Below are positions 52,011-61,300 of a stretch of DNA of 64,000 nucleotides, one piece after another. Positions within the stretch are counted from its first letter, which is position 1. Each line of letters starts with the position of its first letter. The position numbers and the translations under genes were made by a program. The notes beneath the pieces were generated by a model. It was not told where the DNA came from and searched no databases. It saw nothing but the letters and a program-made list of their open reading frames with translations. The stretch is from Amycolatopsis sp. QT-25 (GTDB lineage: Bacteria; Actinomycetota; Actinomycetes; Mycobacteriales; Pseudonocardiaceae): the NCBI RefSeq assembly GCF_029369745.1, contig NZ_CP120210.1:3844001-3908000 (forward strand), read 5' to 3'.

Positions 52011-52744
52011 CGCACGGGTTCGGAGGCCTCGGTTTCGACCCGGTGCCGGGCGACGCGGACGCCGTGGCGGTCGCCGCCCGCAAATGCACGGACGCGGCCG
52101 CGCACCTCGACGCGGTGGCCGCGGCGCGGATCGACGTGCCGCGCGAGTGGGAGGGAGACGCCGCCGGAAGCGTCGCCGCCCGCGCCGCCGCGGCGAGGAC
52201 GGCGCTCGAACCCGCGCCCGCCGTGTTGCGCGCGTCGGCCGCCATCCTCACGGAATGGGCCGGCACCGTGGTGGCCGGAGTACGGCGAGCCGAGCAGCTC
52301 GACCGGCGCGCGACGGTCCTGCGGCGCGCGCTCACCGACGCCGCGGACGCCGTCGAGGTCACGGAGACGGCCGTCCAGTTCGCCACCGGCGCGGCAGCGG
52401 CCACGGCACAAGCCGAGCTCGCGGCGGCGAAGGCGCGCCACGAGGCCCTGCAGCGTGAGTTCGACCGGATCCTGGAGCAGGCCCGTGCCTTGGAAGCGGC
52501 TCATCGCGCCGAGGCGGCCCGGATCGAAGAGCGGCTGAGAGCGCTCGGCGAGCCAGGCACGACCTTGGGCGAGGCGCCGGACGGCGCGTCGGTGTTCGCC
52601 GAGATCTCCGGCGGCATGGCCCGGTTTTCCGCGCTGGGCAGGGAACTGGCGGCATCGCTGGCCCGTGCTCCCGGTTCCGCCGTCACTCCGCCCACCGGTG
52701 CCGTGGGCGCCTTCGCCTCGGCCGTGGCACCGGGTGGGCGGTGA
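52007..52744 (+). CDS. Coiled-coil ESX-associated protein
   Basis: 245-residue Ala-rich helical protein. An early W-E-G-D-A-A-G-S WxG-type turn at about residue 47 lies between two helices, followed by a long heptad-patterned helix (A-Q-A-E-L-A-A-A-K-A-R-H-E-A-L-Q-R). This is the usual N-terminal layout of ESX-exported polymorphic proteins, but no toxin domain follows; the end is Ala/Gly/Pro-rich. ATG 52007 and the next GTG 52741 overlap neighbours by 4 bp. Confidence 0.65.
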   Translation: MTHGFGGLGFDPVPGDADAVAVAARKCTDAAAHLDAVAAARIDVPREWEGDAAGSVAARAAAARTALEPAPAVLRASAAILTEWAGTVVAGVRRAEQLDRRATVLRRALTDAADAVEVTETAVQFATGAAAATAQAELAAAKARHEALQREFDRILEQARALEAAHRAEAARIEERLRALGEPGTTLGEAPDGASVFAEISGGMARFSALGRELAASLARAPGSAVTPPTGAVGAFASAVAPGGR

Positions 52745-53292
52745 AACTCACCGCCGTCCCAGGGATCACCCCGGTCTCCCTCGCGTCGGTCGAACGGACC
52801 GTCGCCGAACTGCGCACCTTGCTGATCCGGCTTCGTGGCCCCGACGCCGAACGCGATTTCGGGCTGGAAGCCGCCGCCATCCAGGCGGCCGAACGCGCCC
52901 ACGAGCATCGTGCGGGCCTGCTGGCGGTCGCCGAACATCGCGACGCCGACCCGGCCTTGTTGATCGCCGGGTCGGTCCCGGTCGAGCGGCCGCTGAGTGT
53001 CGAGGCCGCCGCCGGGCTGAGCTGGTTCGCCGCCGACACCACACCGGGGATCCGCGAGGTCAGCACGGCGACGACCGCCCGCGGTTATCCGGTGGTGATC
53101 GTCGAGCGGATCGCCGTGGACGGGCCCGCCGCCGGAGCACAGCTCCAGGCGGTCGTGCTCGATCCGGGGCGCCCGCGGGTGGTGGTGTTCACCTTGCACT
53201 CACCCGGCGGCCGTGGCTGGCTGGACGTCGCCGCGCTCGCGGGCGCGCTCGTCGCGGGGGTGGATCTCAGTGAGCCAGCGTGCGTTCCCTGA
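52741..53292 (+). CDS. Hypothetical ESX-cluster protein
   Basis: 183-residue protein, not recognised. Residues 1-75 are helical; residues 80-170 look like a beta-rich domain (P-V-V-I-V-E-R-I-A-V, R-V-V-V-F-T-L-H-S-P). The size and position fit a small ESX accessory or chaperone-like protein of the MPT/Lpq type, unproven. GTG 52741 overlaps the previous stop. Its last 26 bp overlap the convergent AraC gene. Confidence 0.6.
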   Translation: MKLTAVPGITPVSLASVERTVAELRTLLIRLRGPDAERDFGLEAAAIQAAERAHEHRAGLLAVAEHRDADPALLIAGSVPVERPLSVEAAAGLSWFAADTTPGIREVSTATTARGYPVVIVERIAVDGPAAGAQLQAVVLDPGRPRVVVFTLHSPGGRGWLDVAALAGALVAGVDLSEPACVP

Positions 53293-54076
53293 ACTCGCGA
53301 GGTGTCTGCCCGACCGCCTTCCGGAAGGTGCGCGAGAAGTGGGCCGCACTGGTGAATCCGCAGTCTTTGGCGATTTCGGCGATGCCCCGCCCGGCTTTCG
53401 CCGGATCCGCCAGCAAGGTCTTCGCCCGCTCGACCCGCAGCCCCTTGATCCGTTCGGAGATGCCCTGCCCGTCGTCGAACAGCTGATACAACCGTCGTCG
53501 AGAGATGTAGAGGGCCCCGGCCACCTGCTCGGCGCCCAGCGCCGGGTCGGCGAGATGACCGCGCATGTACCGCACCGCCTCGCGACGGCGGGTCGCGAGC
53601 GCGTCGGCACGGTCGAGCTCGGCCCGCAGCACACTGCGCAGCACCAGCTCCGCGAGTCCGCGCAGGTGGTGGGCGAGGCCGTGCGGATCGAGCGCCGGGC
53701 CGACGGCGAGGACGTGGGCGATCGCGCTGGAAACCAGCGCGCGCAGCGGCGCCTCGACGTCCACCGGGCGGAACATCAGCGGTCGCAATTCGGTGAAGGA
53801 CAACGACAGTTCCGCCGCCGGAAGGGTCAGCATCACGACTCCGTGCCGGCCCGGTGCCTCGGTGTCGTACCCGCCGACCGGCACGACGTGCAGGACACAG
53901 CCCGCGAACCCGAGTTTCGCGCCGTCCTCGGCGACCGCGCGCGGGATCGTGCATCGCAGGAGAAGCTGGATGCCGTCCGGGTCCGCCCGGTGGTCGCCGA
54001 GAATGGCCGCGCGCACGGCCGCGGCACCGGAAGCACGGACGACGAGCTGTCCGGTCGCGACTTCGGGTTCGGTCAT
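53267..54076 (-). CDS. AraC-family transcriptional regulator
   Basis: 269-residue regulator with an AraC_binding_2-type N-terminal sensor (to about 160) and C-terminal HTH_18: L-Y-I-S-R-R-R-L-Y-Q-L-F, then I-A-E-I-A-K-D-C-G-F-T-S-A-A-H-F-S-R and G-Q-T-P-R-E-F-R. Divergent from the EspG gene (97 bp gap) and convergent with the ESX cluster. It could control both, which is inference. ATG 54076 is preferred; an upstream extension crosses the gap. Confidence 0.88.
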   Translation of the reverse strand: MTEPEVATGQLVVRASGAAAVRAAILGDHRADPDGIQLLLRCTIPRAVAEDGAKLGFAGCVLHVVPVGGYDTEAPGRHGVVMLTLPAAELSLSFTELRPLMFRPVDVEAPLRALVSSAIAHVLAVGPALDPHGLAHHLRGLAELVLRSVLRAELDRADALATRRREAVRYMRGHLADPALGAEQVAGALYISRRRLYQLFDDGQGISERIKGLRVERAKTLLADPAKAGRGIAEIAKDCGFTSAAHFSRTFRKAVGQTPREFRERTLAH

Positions 54077-54172
54077 GGGCACCGTTCGCGGATTCGTCGG
54101 GATTGCGGTGTCATTGTCGTCGTTCGATCGATATCGTGCCCGCCTGCACAGCGGCACCAAGGGAGGGGGGCC

Positions 54173-54943
54173 ATGGCACGGCGTTCGGGTAGTTCGGCGG
54201 GCATCGTCTTGTCACATCTGGAATTCGATCTGCTGTGGGCGGATCTCGGAAACGGTGACCTGCCGTATCCGCTCGATGTGGCTTCGCACGGCGAGACCAT
54301 GGAGGAACGGGCAGACCTGGGCGAACGCGTCTTCACGGGGTTGGCCGAGGCCGGTTTCACCAGCGGTGACGACCTCGATCCCGCACTCGAGGACCTGTTC
54401 GTTCTGCTGGGCTCACCGGCCCTGTCGGTGGACGCGCTGGTGCTCGGCGAACAACCGTGGCGGATGCTCGCCGCCGTCCGCGGTGTCCACGGCGTGCTGG
54501 CGGTGCTCGATGACAAGGACCTGGTCCTGGAACCGATGCGCGCGATCGAGCTGGTGCCCACCGTCGGCCGGATGCTCGGCGACGGCGTGCCGGGCCCTGG
54601 CGAACAGATCCGCCTGCCACGAGCCGCCTTTTCCGCGGCAATGGACGGCTTCGCGAAAGCGGGTTACGACGGGTTCGAACGCGCGCTGGCCGAAGCCGGG
54701 ATCACCGGGCGGAGCGTGCGGCCGCTGGCGACCATGGTGACCGCCGCCCGGTACGGCGCAGGGCAGCTCGCGGCCAACGGCAGCCGCGGCCGGAGCCCGG
54801 TACTGAGCTGGTTCGACACCGAAGCGGGCCGCTACGTCGTCACCCATGAGAACGTCGGCGGTGAGCCGTGGGTGATGGTCACCCCGGCCGACGCCGGTCG
54901 GCTCGCCGAGCGACTCGGCACCCTGATCGAAGACGTCTCGTGA
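54173..54943 (+). CDS. espG: ESX secretion-associated protein EspG
   Basis: 256-residue EspG-fold protein: L-E-F-D-L-L-W-A-D-L-G start, central V-S-V/A-L-S-V-D-A-L strands, and the family C-terminal region R-S-P-V-L-S-W-F-D-T-E-A-G-R-Y. EspG binds PE-PPE heterodimers in the cytosol and delivers them to the ESX machinery, so the PPE-like gene here is a plausible client. ATG 54173 with GGGAGGGGGG upstream. The ESX core genes (eccB-E, mycP) are outside this window. Confidence 0.82.
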   Translation: MARRSGSSAGIVLSHLEFDLLWADLGNGDLPYPLDVASHGETMEERADLGERVFTGLAEAGFTSGDDLDPALEDLFVLLGSPALSVDALVLGEQPWRMLAAVRGVHGVLAVLDDKDLVLEPMRAIELVPTVGRMLGDGVPGPGEQIRLPRAAFSAAMDGFAKAGYDGFERALAEAGITGRSVRPLATMVTAARYGAGQLAANGSRGRSPVLSWFDTEAGRYVVTHENVGGEPWVMVTPADAGRLAERLGTLIEDVS

Positions 54944-55283
54944 CCGGGAACGCGAGGCGGGCAAGGCGAAGGCGTCGGTGATGTCGTCCACAACGGACTC
55001 ACCGGTGTCGAGCGCCACCGCGGTCGTCTCCCCGGTGAGAGCGCGCCGTGATCGAAGTGGAGCCCGATCGGTTCCCGTACAGGTCGACGGTCACCGTGAG
55101 TCCACCGGCGCGGGCCTCATCGGGTTACCGCCGCCAGCCTGCCTGTCACGGTAGTCGGTGTCGGCGTGCCCGCGTCTTCTTCGGCCGCGCTGAGCCGGTA
55201 GCCGCCGGTCATCGTGGTGCCTCAGCGGCCGGTCGCTCAGGCGGGAGGGCCCAAGACCGCGCCTGTGCCCTCCCGCCGACAGA
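54944..55283. other. Gene-free region between espG and the hydrolase gene
   Basis: About 340 bases. Short open frames exist, including a 57-codon frame from 54980, but none has a ribosome site or recognisable motif. No clear hairpin was seen. Confidence 0.4.
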
Positions 55284-56777
55284 TCACGAGCAGTACACGT
55301 CGCGCCTCGGCAGCTTTCCCGACATCAGGAAGTTCGTCGTGGTGTTCAGCGCGCAGGCGTTGTCGCCCAGGACGTACACGCCGTGGCCACTGGCGTCCAC
55401 GGTCACCAGCCGCGAACGGGCACCGAACTTCTCGTCGATCAGCTGCCCGCCCCGCAGCGGTGTCGCCGGGTCCCGCCGGTTCTGCACGACCAGCACGTTC
55501 TCCGGCCCCTTGTCCGTGACCGCCACCGGGGGCTCGGCCGGTGCGTAGGGCCAGAACGCGCACGGCGTGATGTTGGCTCCGGCGGCGCCGTAGAGGGGGT
55601 ACCGCTCACGGTCTTCGGCCACACCTCGTTGATAGGTGCGCACGTTCGAAGGCCAAGCGACGTCGTTGCACGTCACCGCGAGGAACACCGACCACGGGTT
55701 GTCCGTCGGCGACGGCGCGGCCGCGGGGGACAAGCGCTTCGCCTCGGCGGCGACGCGTCCCGCCGTCGCCTTGTCGCCGTCACGGACCGACTGCCACCAC
55801 TGCGCCGTCTGTCCGTACCTCGTCTTCCCGTAGAGACCCGCGAACGTGGCCAGCCGGAACAACCGCCCGTCGAGGCCGTTCACCGGCGTCTTGTCCAGTT
55901 TCTCCGCCAGCGCGAAGTACGTTCTGCGCATCTCGGCGGCTGTACGGCCGAGACCGTAGGACTCGTGCCGTGCCGCCACCCACTTCGCGAAGTCCGGGAA
56001 GGTCTCCTCGGCGCCCAGCCCGAACCTGCGCAGCCCCTCGCGATCGAGGTGGGTGTCGCCGACGTTGCTGTCGAGCACGATCCGGTCGGACTTCTCGGGG
56101 AACATCGAGGCGTACGCCGCACCGAGCGCGGAGCCGTACGAATACCCCAGGAAGCTGGTCTTCTCTTCACCGAGCGCGACCCGGATCCGGTCGAGATCCC
56201 TCGCCATGTTCGCCGTCGTGATGTGCCGCAGCCTGCCGTCCTTGTCGTTCGCGGCACACTGGGTGGCCACCCCTTCGGCGATCTTCGCCTGCTCGACGAC
56301 CGCCGCTTCGTCCACCGCGTACGGCGGGATGTTGCCCAGGTACTCCTGCTCGGCCGTGAATCCGCAGCTCACCGGAGCGCAGTGCCCGATGCCTCTGGTG
56401 TCCATGCCGATCACGTCGTAGCGGTCCAGGACACTCGCGGGCATGCCGTGCGAGGCGAGATCCGCGGGGAACGACAGTCCCGACCCACCCGGACCACCCG
56501 GGTTCAGCATGAGCACACCTCGCCGCGCCGCCGGTTTCGTGCCGGCCAGCCGGGAGATCACGACGTCGATCCGCGCGCCCTCCGGCGTCCGGTAGTCCAG
56601 CGGCACCGGCACGGTGGCGCACTGCAGCACGATGCCCGCGGGCACCACCACGTCCTCCGGACACGCGCCCCACGTCAGCGTCTTCCCCGGCTCGGCCGCC
56701 CCGGCCGGCGCCGCGAACAGCGGCACCGTGAGGCCGAGGAGCACGGCCAGTGCCCCAATTCGTTTCCGTCTCGACAT
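55284..56777 (-). CDS. Secreted alpha/beta hydrolase (tripeptidyl aminopeptidase type)
   Basis: 497-residue S33-family exported peptidase like Streptomyces Tap/SlpD. Signal: RRKR, then ALAVLLGLTVPLFAAPAG. Oxyanion region M-L-N-P-G-G-P-G-G-S-G, nucleophile Ser in L-G-Y-S-Y-G-S, late Asp in N-R-R-D-P-A-T-P and His in D-A-S-G-H-G-V-Y. The C-terminal TAP-like extension is present. It cleaves N-terminal peptides from secreted proteins. ATG 56777; divergent from the MerR gene, and its 5' leader probably includes one of the two MerR-type dyads. Confidence 0.88.
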   Translation of the reverse strand: MSRRKRIGALAVLLGLTVPLFAAPAGAAEPGKTLTWGACPEDVVVPAGIVLQCATVPVPLDYRTPEGARIDVVISRLAGTKPAARRGVLMLNPGGPGGSGLSFPADLASHGMPASVLDRYDVIGMDTRGIGHCAPVSCGFTAEQEYLGNIPPYAVDEAAVVEQAKIAEGVATQCAANDKDGRLRHITTANMARDLDRIRVALGEEKTSFLGYSYGSALGAAYASMFPEKSDRIVLDSNVGDTHLDREGLRRFGLGAEETFPDFAKWVAARHESYGLGRTAAEMRRTYFALAEKLDKTPVNGLDGRLFRLATFAGLYGKTRYGQTAQWWQSVRDGDKATAGRVAAEAKRLSPAAAPSPTDNPWSVFLAVTCNDVAWPSNVRTYQRGVAEDRERYPLYGAAGANITPCAFWPYAPAEPPVAVTDKGPENVLVVQNRRDPATPLRGGQLIDEKFGARSRLVTVDASGHGVYVLGDNACALNTTTNFLMSGKLPRRDVYCS

Positions 56778-56819
56778 CTTTCCCCGATCTCGAAGTGATC
56801 ACCGACGGGCGTATTCGAG

Positions 56820-56879
56820 ACCGTGCCCTCGGGGCATGGTCAAGCCGCTTGACCGTGCCCCTGGGGCACGGTGTCCAAT
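56820..56879 (+). promoter_or_regulatory. MerR-type promoter with 19-bp spacer and two dyads
   Basis: TTGACC (56849-56854) and TCCAAT (56874-56879) are 19 bp apart, the long spacer typical of MerR-controlled promoters. A perfect dyad ACCGTGCCCC-T-GGGGCACGGT at 56852-56872 fills it. A second imperfect copy lies at 56820-56840, 32 bp upstream. Transcription would begin near 56886, at the ATG (56887), so the mRNA is probably leaderless. Confidence 0.8.
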
Positions 56880-56886
56880 GCGGGGG

Positions 56887-57609
56887 ATGTCCTGGAGCAC
56901 ACGGGAGCTGGCGGAACTGGCCGGTACGACGGTGAAGACCGTCCGTTACTACCACCGGATCGGGCTGCTCGACGAGCCCGAACGAGCGCACAACGGCTAC
57001 AAGCGGTACCGCGTCGAGCATTTGGTCCGGTTGCTGCGGATCCGGCGGCTGGTGGACCTCGGTGTGCCGTTGGCCGAGATCCCGGCGATGGCGGGCTCGG
57101 ACGAGCGCACGGAGCAGACACTGCGCGCGCTGGACGAGGAATTGCGGGCGAGCATCGAACGGCAGCAGCGGATGCGCGACGAGCTGGCGTTGATCCTGCG
57201 CCGCCGCAACCTGGTGGACCTGCCACCGGGCTTCGACGGGAACGTCGAGGGCATGCCGGAGGAGGAACGGGCGTTGATGATGATCTTTTCGACCGTGCTG
57301 GATCCGGCGACGATGGCTTCGCTGCACGAGCTGCAACCGACGTCCCGGCCCGCCGTGCAGACGGAGTTCGACGCGCTTCCCCCGGACGCCGACGACGCGA
57401 CGCGGCAGCGTGTTGCCGAGGACCTCGCGCCACTGGCCCGCAGTCAGTACGAAGCCCGGCCCGGCCTGCTGGACGCGAAGACGTGGGAAGCCCTCACCAA
57501 GCCGGTCGTTCTCCACGGAGTGGCGGATCTGTACAACCCGGCCCAGCTGGACGTCCTGCAGCGCGTGAACGCGCTCCTCGACCTCACTCCACCGGAAGGG
57601 ACGCCCTGA
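56887..57609 (+). CDS. MerR-family transcriptional regulator
   Basis: 240-residue regulator. Winged helix S-T-R-E-L-A-E-L-A-G-T-T-V-K-T-V-R-Y-Y-H-R-I-G-L-L, a coiled coil to about 115, then an unrelated ~120-residue C-terminal domain with no Cys cluster, so not a simple metal sensor. Likely autoregulated through the 19-bp-spacer promoter just upstream; the first base of the message is about the ATG. Followed by the membrane-protein gene after 2 bp, suggesting an operon that may include the P-type ATPase. Confidence 0.88.
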   Translation: MSWSTRELAELAGTTVKTVRYYHRIGLLDEPERAHNGYKRYRVEHLVRLLRIRRLVDLGVPLAEIPAMAGSDERTEQTLRALDEELRASIERQQRMRDELALILRRRNLVDLPPGFDGNVEGMPEEERALMMIFSTVLDPATMASLHELQPTSRPAVQTEFDALPPDADDATRQRVAEDLAPLARSQYEARPGLLDAKTWEALTKPVVLHGVADLYNPAQLDVLQRVNALLDLTPPEGTP

Positions 57610-57611
57610 TC

Positions 57612-58274
57612 ATGGTCAAGGAACTCAAGCGACGGTGGCGGCTGTCCAGGGTCCGGGCCGGGGACGGCTCCGCGCTGGTCGACTACCGCCGATGGCAGCT
57701 CTTCTCCCGTTCGCTGTTCTTCCTCGAGCTCGAAACACACGTCTACGCGGTCGACGTCCGGTACCTCGCCGACGCCAAGACCCGGAAGCAGCACGAAGAC
57801 GCGGCCGGAAGAAGTCCCGCCGCGCTGTACCGGGACGGCGTCCAGCTCTTCCGGTCCAACCTTCCGGCGGCGTTCCCCGTGCCGGGAGGCGTCGTCGAAG
57901 TCGCCACCAGCGCGGTCGGCCTGAAGCGCATGCACTTCGTCCCCGACCACGGCGTCGAGCGGGCACTGCGTCCTCATCCTCGTTCGCAGGAAGGACTGCG
58001 GGCGCGGTTCGGGCGGCGGTTCCCCCGCACCAGTGCCGCGATCGGCGCGATCTCGCTCGTGGTCCTGCTGATCGCGCTCGTCGTCGGCCTGCTCCAGGGC
58101 GCGGAGGCCGTCACGAAGATCCCCGTCGTCGCCGGACACGTCGGGACGTTCACCTCACCGGTCCGGCCGCCGCAATGGGCGAAGATCACGCTCAGCGTGG
58201 CGGGAGTCTTCTGTGCCATCGAACGCGCGCTGAGGCTCCGGTACAACCGGTTGATCGACTCCGTCACCTCTTGA
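57612..58274 (+). CDS. Membrane protein of unknown function
   Basis: 220-residue protein. A soluble N-terminal region of about 135 residues contains L-F-F-L-E-L-E-T-H-V-Y-A-V-D-V-R-Y. Two hydrophobic segments follow (IGAISLVVLLIALVVGLLQG and a second near 190). Not recognised. ATG 57612 lies 2 bp after the MerR stop, and the P-type ATPase starts 78 bp later, so the three may form one unit. Confidence 0.65.
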   Translation: MVKELKRRWRLSRVRAGDGSALVDYRRWQLFSRSLFFLELETHVYAVDVRYLADAKTRKQHEDAAGRSPAALYRDGVQLFRSNLPAAFPVPGGVVEVATSAVGLKRMHFVPDHGVERALRPHPRSQEGLRARFGRRFPRTSAAIGAISLVVLLIALVVGLLQGAEAVTKIPVVAGHVGTFTSPVRPPQWAKITLSVAGVFCAIERALRLRYNRLIDSVTS

Positions 58275-58352
58275 GGTGGTACGGGGGTTCGACGTTCCGG
58301 GGCTCGGGTACTCGGTGAGATCGACAAGACACCGAGCGTGAGGAGATGCCGC

Positions 58353-61300
58353 ATGCGGCGGACGGACCTGGAGACCGTGGACGTGCTGGGTGTCGCCTTC
58401 CCCAAACCGTCACGGACGCTGGGGCGGGTCGCCCGGGGGCTGGCCGGGCTGGCGCTTGTTCCGCTGGAAGGCATCCCGGGGCGCGGACCGCGGCGGGCGG
58501 TCTGGTCGTGTCCCGGCAGGCTCTACATCGAGACACACGGTGTGAAAGGGCCGGACGGCGCCCGCGTCGCCCGGCGGGTGGAACGAGCCTTGGCGGAGCT
58601 CCCCGGCGTGCGATGGGCGCAGGTGAACGCGCCGACGTCGCGCGTGGTCGTCGCGGTCGGAGATCCGGAGCCGCGGCGCCTGGACCTGATCCGCGCGGTC
58701 GAGCGAGCCGAGGCCGAGCCTGCTTCCGACGCCGAACGCGTCGAGGAGGACGAACTCCACCATCCGGCGGACGGCACCACGGCGACCCGGCTGCCGTCCA
58801 CGCTCGCCGCCGACGCCGCCGGGCTGATGCTGTCGGTGGCCACGAAGATCATGCCGTGGGCGCCGTTGCCGACGGAGGTCGCGGCGCTGGCGTCCTTCGT
58901 CGACCTGCACCCGCGGTTGCGTGCCGTGGCGGACCGGAAGCTGCGCGGACGGGAGCGGGCGGATTCGGCCACCTCCATCGGAGCGGCGCTGGTCCATGGT
59001 CTCGCGGCCCGCAGCGAAGGAACGGTTCTGGACATCATGGTCCGGAGCACCCAATGGCGGGAGGCCAAGGCGCATCAGCGAGCCTGGTGTGCGGCCGAGT
59101 CCAAGCTGGTCGGGCAGCGCGAGCACGCCGGCGCCGAATCGGTGGAGAGCGAACGACCGTGGCCGCTCCCGGAAAGTGCCGCCGACCGGCACGCGCGCCG
59201 GTCCATCGCCGCCGGGACCGCGGCCGCCGCGGTGACCCTGCCGTTCGTCGGACCGAGGCGTGCCGCCGCGGTCGGGATCGCCGCGTTGCCCAAGGCTCCC
59301 GCCAACGGCGCGGCCGCTTTTTCCGCCCAGCTGGGCCAGGTCCTGGCCAGGCGAGGAGCGCTGGTGATGGACCGGTCCGTGCTGCGCCGGCTCGACCTGC
59401 TCGACACGATCGTCATCGACACCACGGCGCTCGGCGCGGGGGCAAACGTACTCAGCGATCTGGTCCCGTTGCCCGGTGGTGACCCGGTGGACCTGACGGC
59501 CGCCGCTTTCGCCCTGTTCGACCCGGAAAAGCCCGAGGTGATCCGGCGGGACGGCGAATGGACACTCGGCCCGGTCGACGAGCTGGACGTCACCGCCGGC
59601 GAGCGATTCCCCGAACGGCAGCGAATGCTGGACCAGGGCGCCCAGCTGGTGCTGGGCCTGGTCCGTGACGGGCGGCCGGCGGGGCTGCTCGCCGTCACGC
59701 AGGAGCTCTCGCCCGACGTGGACGCGTTGGCGGCCGCGGCCGCGTCCGCCGGGGTGCGGGTGGTCCAGACCGACGACGGCGTGGTACTCGACGCCGTCCG
59801 CGAACTCCAGGCGTGCGGTGGCGTGGTCATGCTGGTCTCCGATGACCGCCGGGCGCTGGGGGCGTCCGACTGCGGAGTCGGGGTGCACGAGGACGGAACT
59901 CCTCCGCCGTGGGGCGCACATGTGCTGATCGGCCGGGACGTCGGCACGGCCGTCCTGCTCGTCGAGGCGATCACCGCCGCCAAGGCGGTCGTCCGCGACT
60001 CGACCATGATCGCGACCGCGGCCGGCGGAATCGGAGGCGTGACCGCGCTCAGCGCCCGCCGCAGGCCTGCGGCGAGTGCCCTTCGCGCGGTGAACGCCGG
60101 GGCGTTCATGGCCTTCAGTGACGGGATCTGGCGTGCTCGCACGCTCACCGGCGAGCGGAAGGCTCCTTCCTCGGGCCGCGTCGCGCCGCCGTGGCATTTG
60201 ATGCCGGCGGACCTCGTACTCGGCCGGCTCGGCTCGGGTCCGCGTGGTCTGGACGAACGTGAGGCCCGGCGGCGGGCGCCCGCCGATCGTGCGGGCGGCG
60301 AAGGCACCGCCGGCACGAGCATCGCGAAGGCGTTCATGGCCGAGCTCGCCAATCCGCTGACGCCGGTCTTGGCCGGTGGGGCGGCGGTTTCGGCCGCGGT
60401 GGGCTCTCCGGTCGACGCCGCGCTGGTCGCCGGGATCGTCGGGGTGTCCGCGTTGATCGGCAGCGTGCAGCAGGTGCACACCGATCGCGCGCTGGCCGGG
60501 CTCTTCGAACGGTCCGCGACGGTGACCACCGTCGTGCGCGACGGTGCCGAGCGGCAGATCGTCGCCGACGCGCTGGTGCGGGGTGACGTGGTGTCGCTGC
60601 GGTCCGGTGACGTCGTGCCCGCGGACTGCCGGGTGCTCGAAGCGACCGGCGCGGAACTCGACGAGTCCTCGCTGACCGGGGAGTCGCTGCCGGTGTCGAA
60701 GACTCCGGCGCCGGTCGTTGCCGCGGAAATCGCCGAGCGGGCGTCGATGCTGTACGAAGGCACCACGGTCGCCGCGGGCAAGGTGTCCGCCGTCGTCGTC
60801 GCGACCGGAGACGACACCGAGGTCGGGCGGGGATTGGCCGCCGCACGCGGCGCCGCCCCCGAGACCGGGGTCGAAGCCCGGCTCGCCTCGCTCACCAAGC
60901 AGGCCTTGCCGGTCGCGGTCGGCTCGGCGGTCGCCGTCGCGGGCGCCGGACTGGTCCGCGGTGTGCCGCTGCGGCAAAGTGTCGGGGCGGCGGTGAACCT
61001 CGCGGTCGCGTCGGTACCGGAAGGCCTGCCGTTCCTGGTGAACGCGGCACAGCTGGCGGCCGCCCGCAGACTCGCCGAACATGGCGCGCTCGTCCGCAAT
61101 CCGCGCACCATCGAAGCCCTCGGGCGGGTCGACGTCCTCTGTTTCGACAAGACCGGCACGCTCACCGAAGGCAAGCTCAGCGTCAGCCAGATCGACGACG
61201 GCAGGACCGCCGCCGCGGTGAGGCGACTGAGGAAGAGCCACCAGGCGGTGCTGGCCGCGGCCGTCCGCGCGACACCTCGGGCGGAGAACCCCGAGGAACT

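Noticed and set aside
53085..53954. 289-codon minus-strand ORF within the AraC region
   Set aside because: It is the shadow of the real AraC frame.
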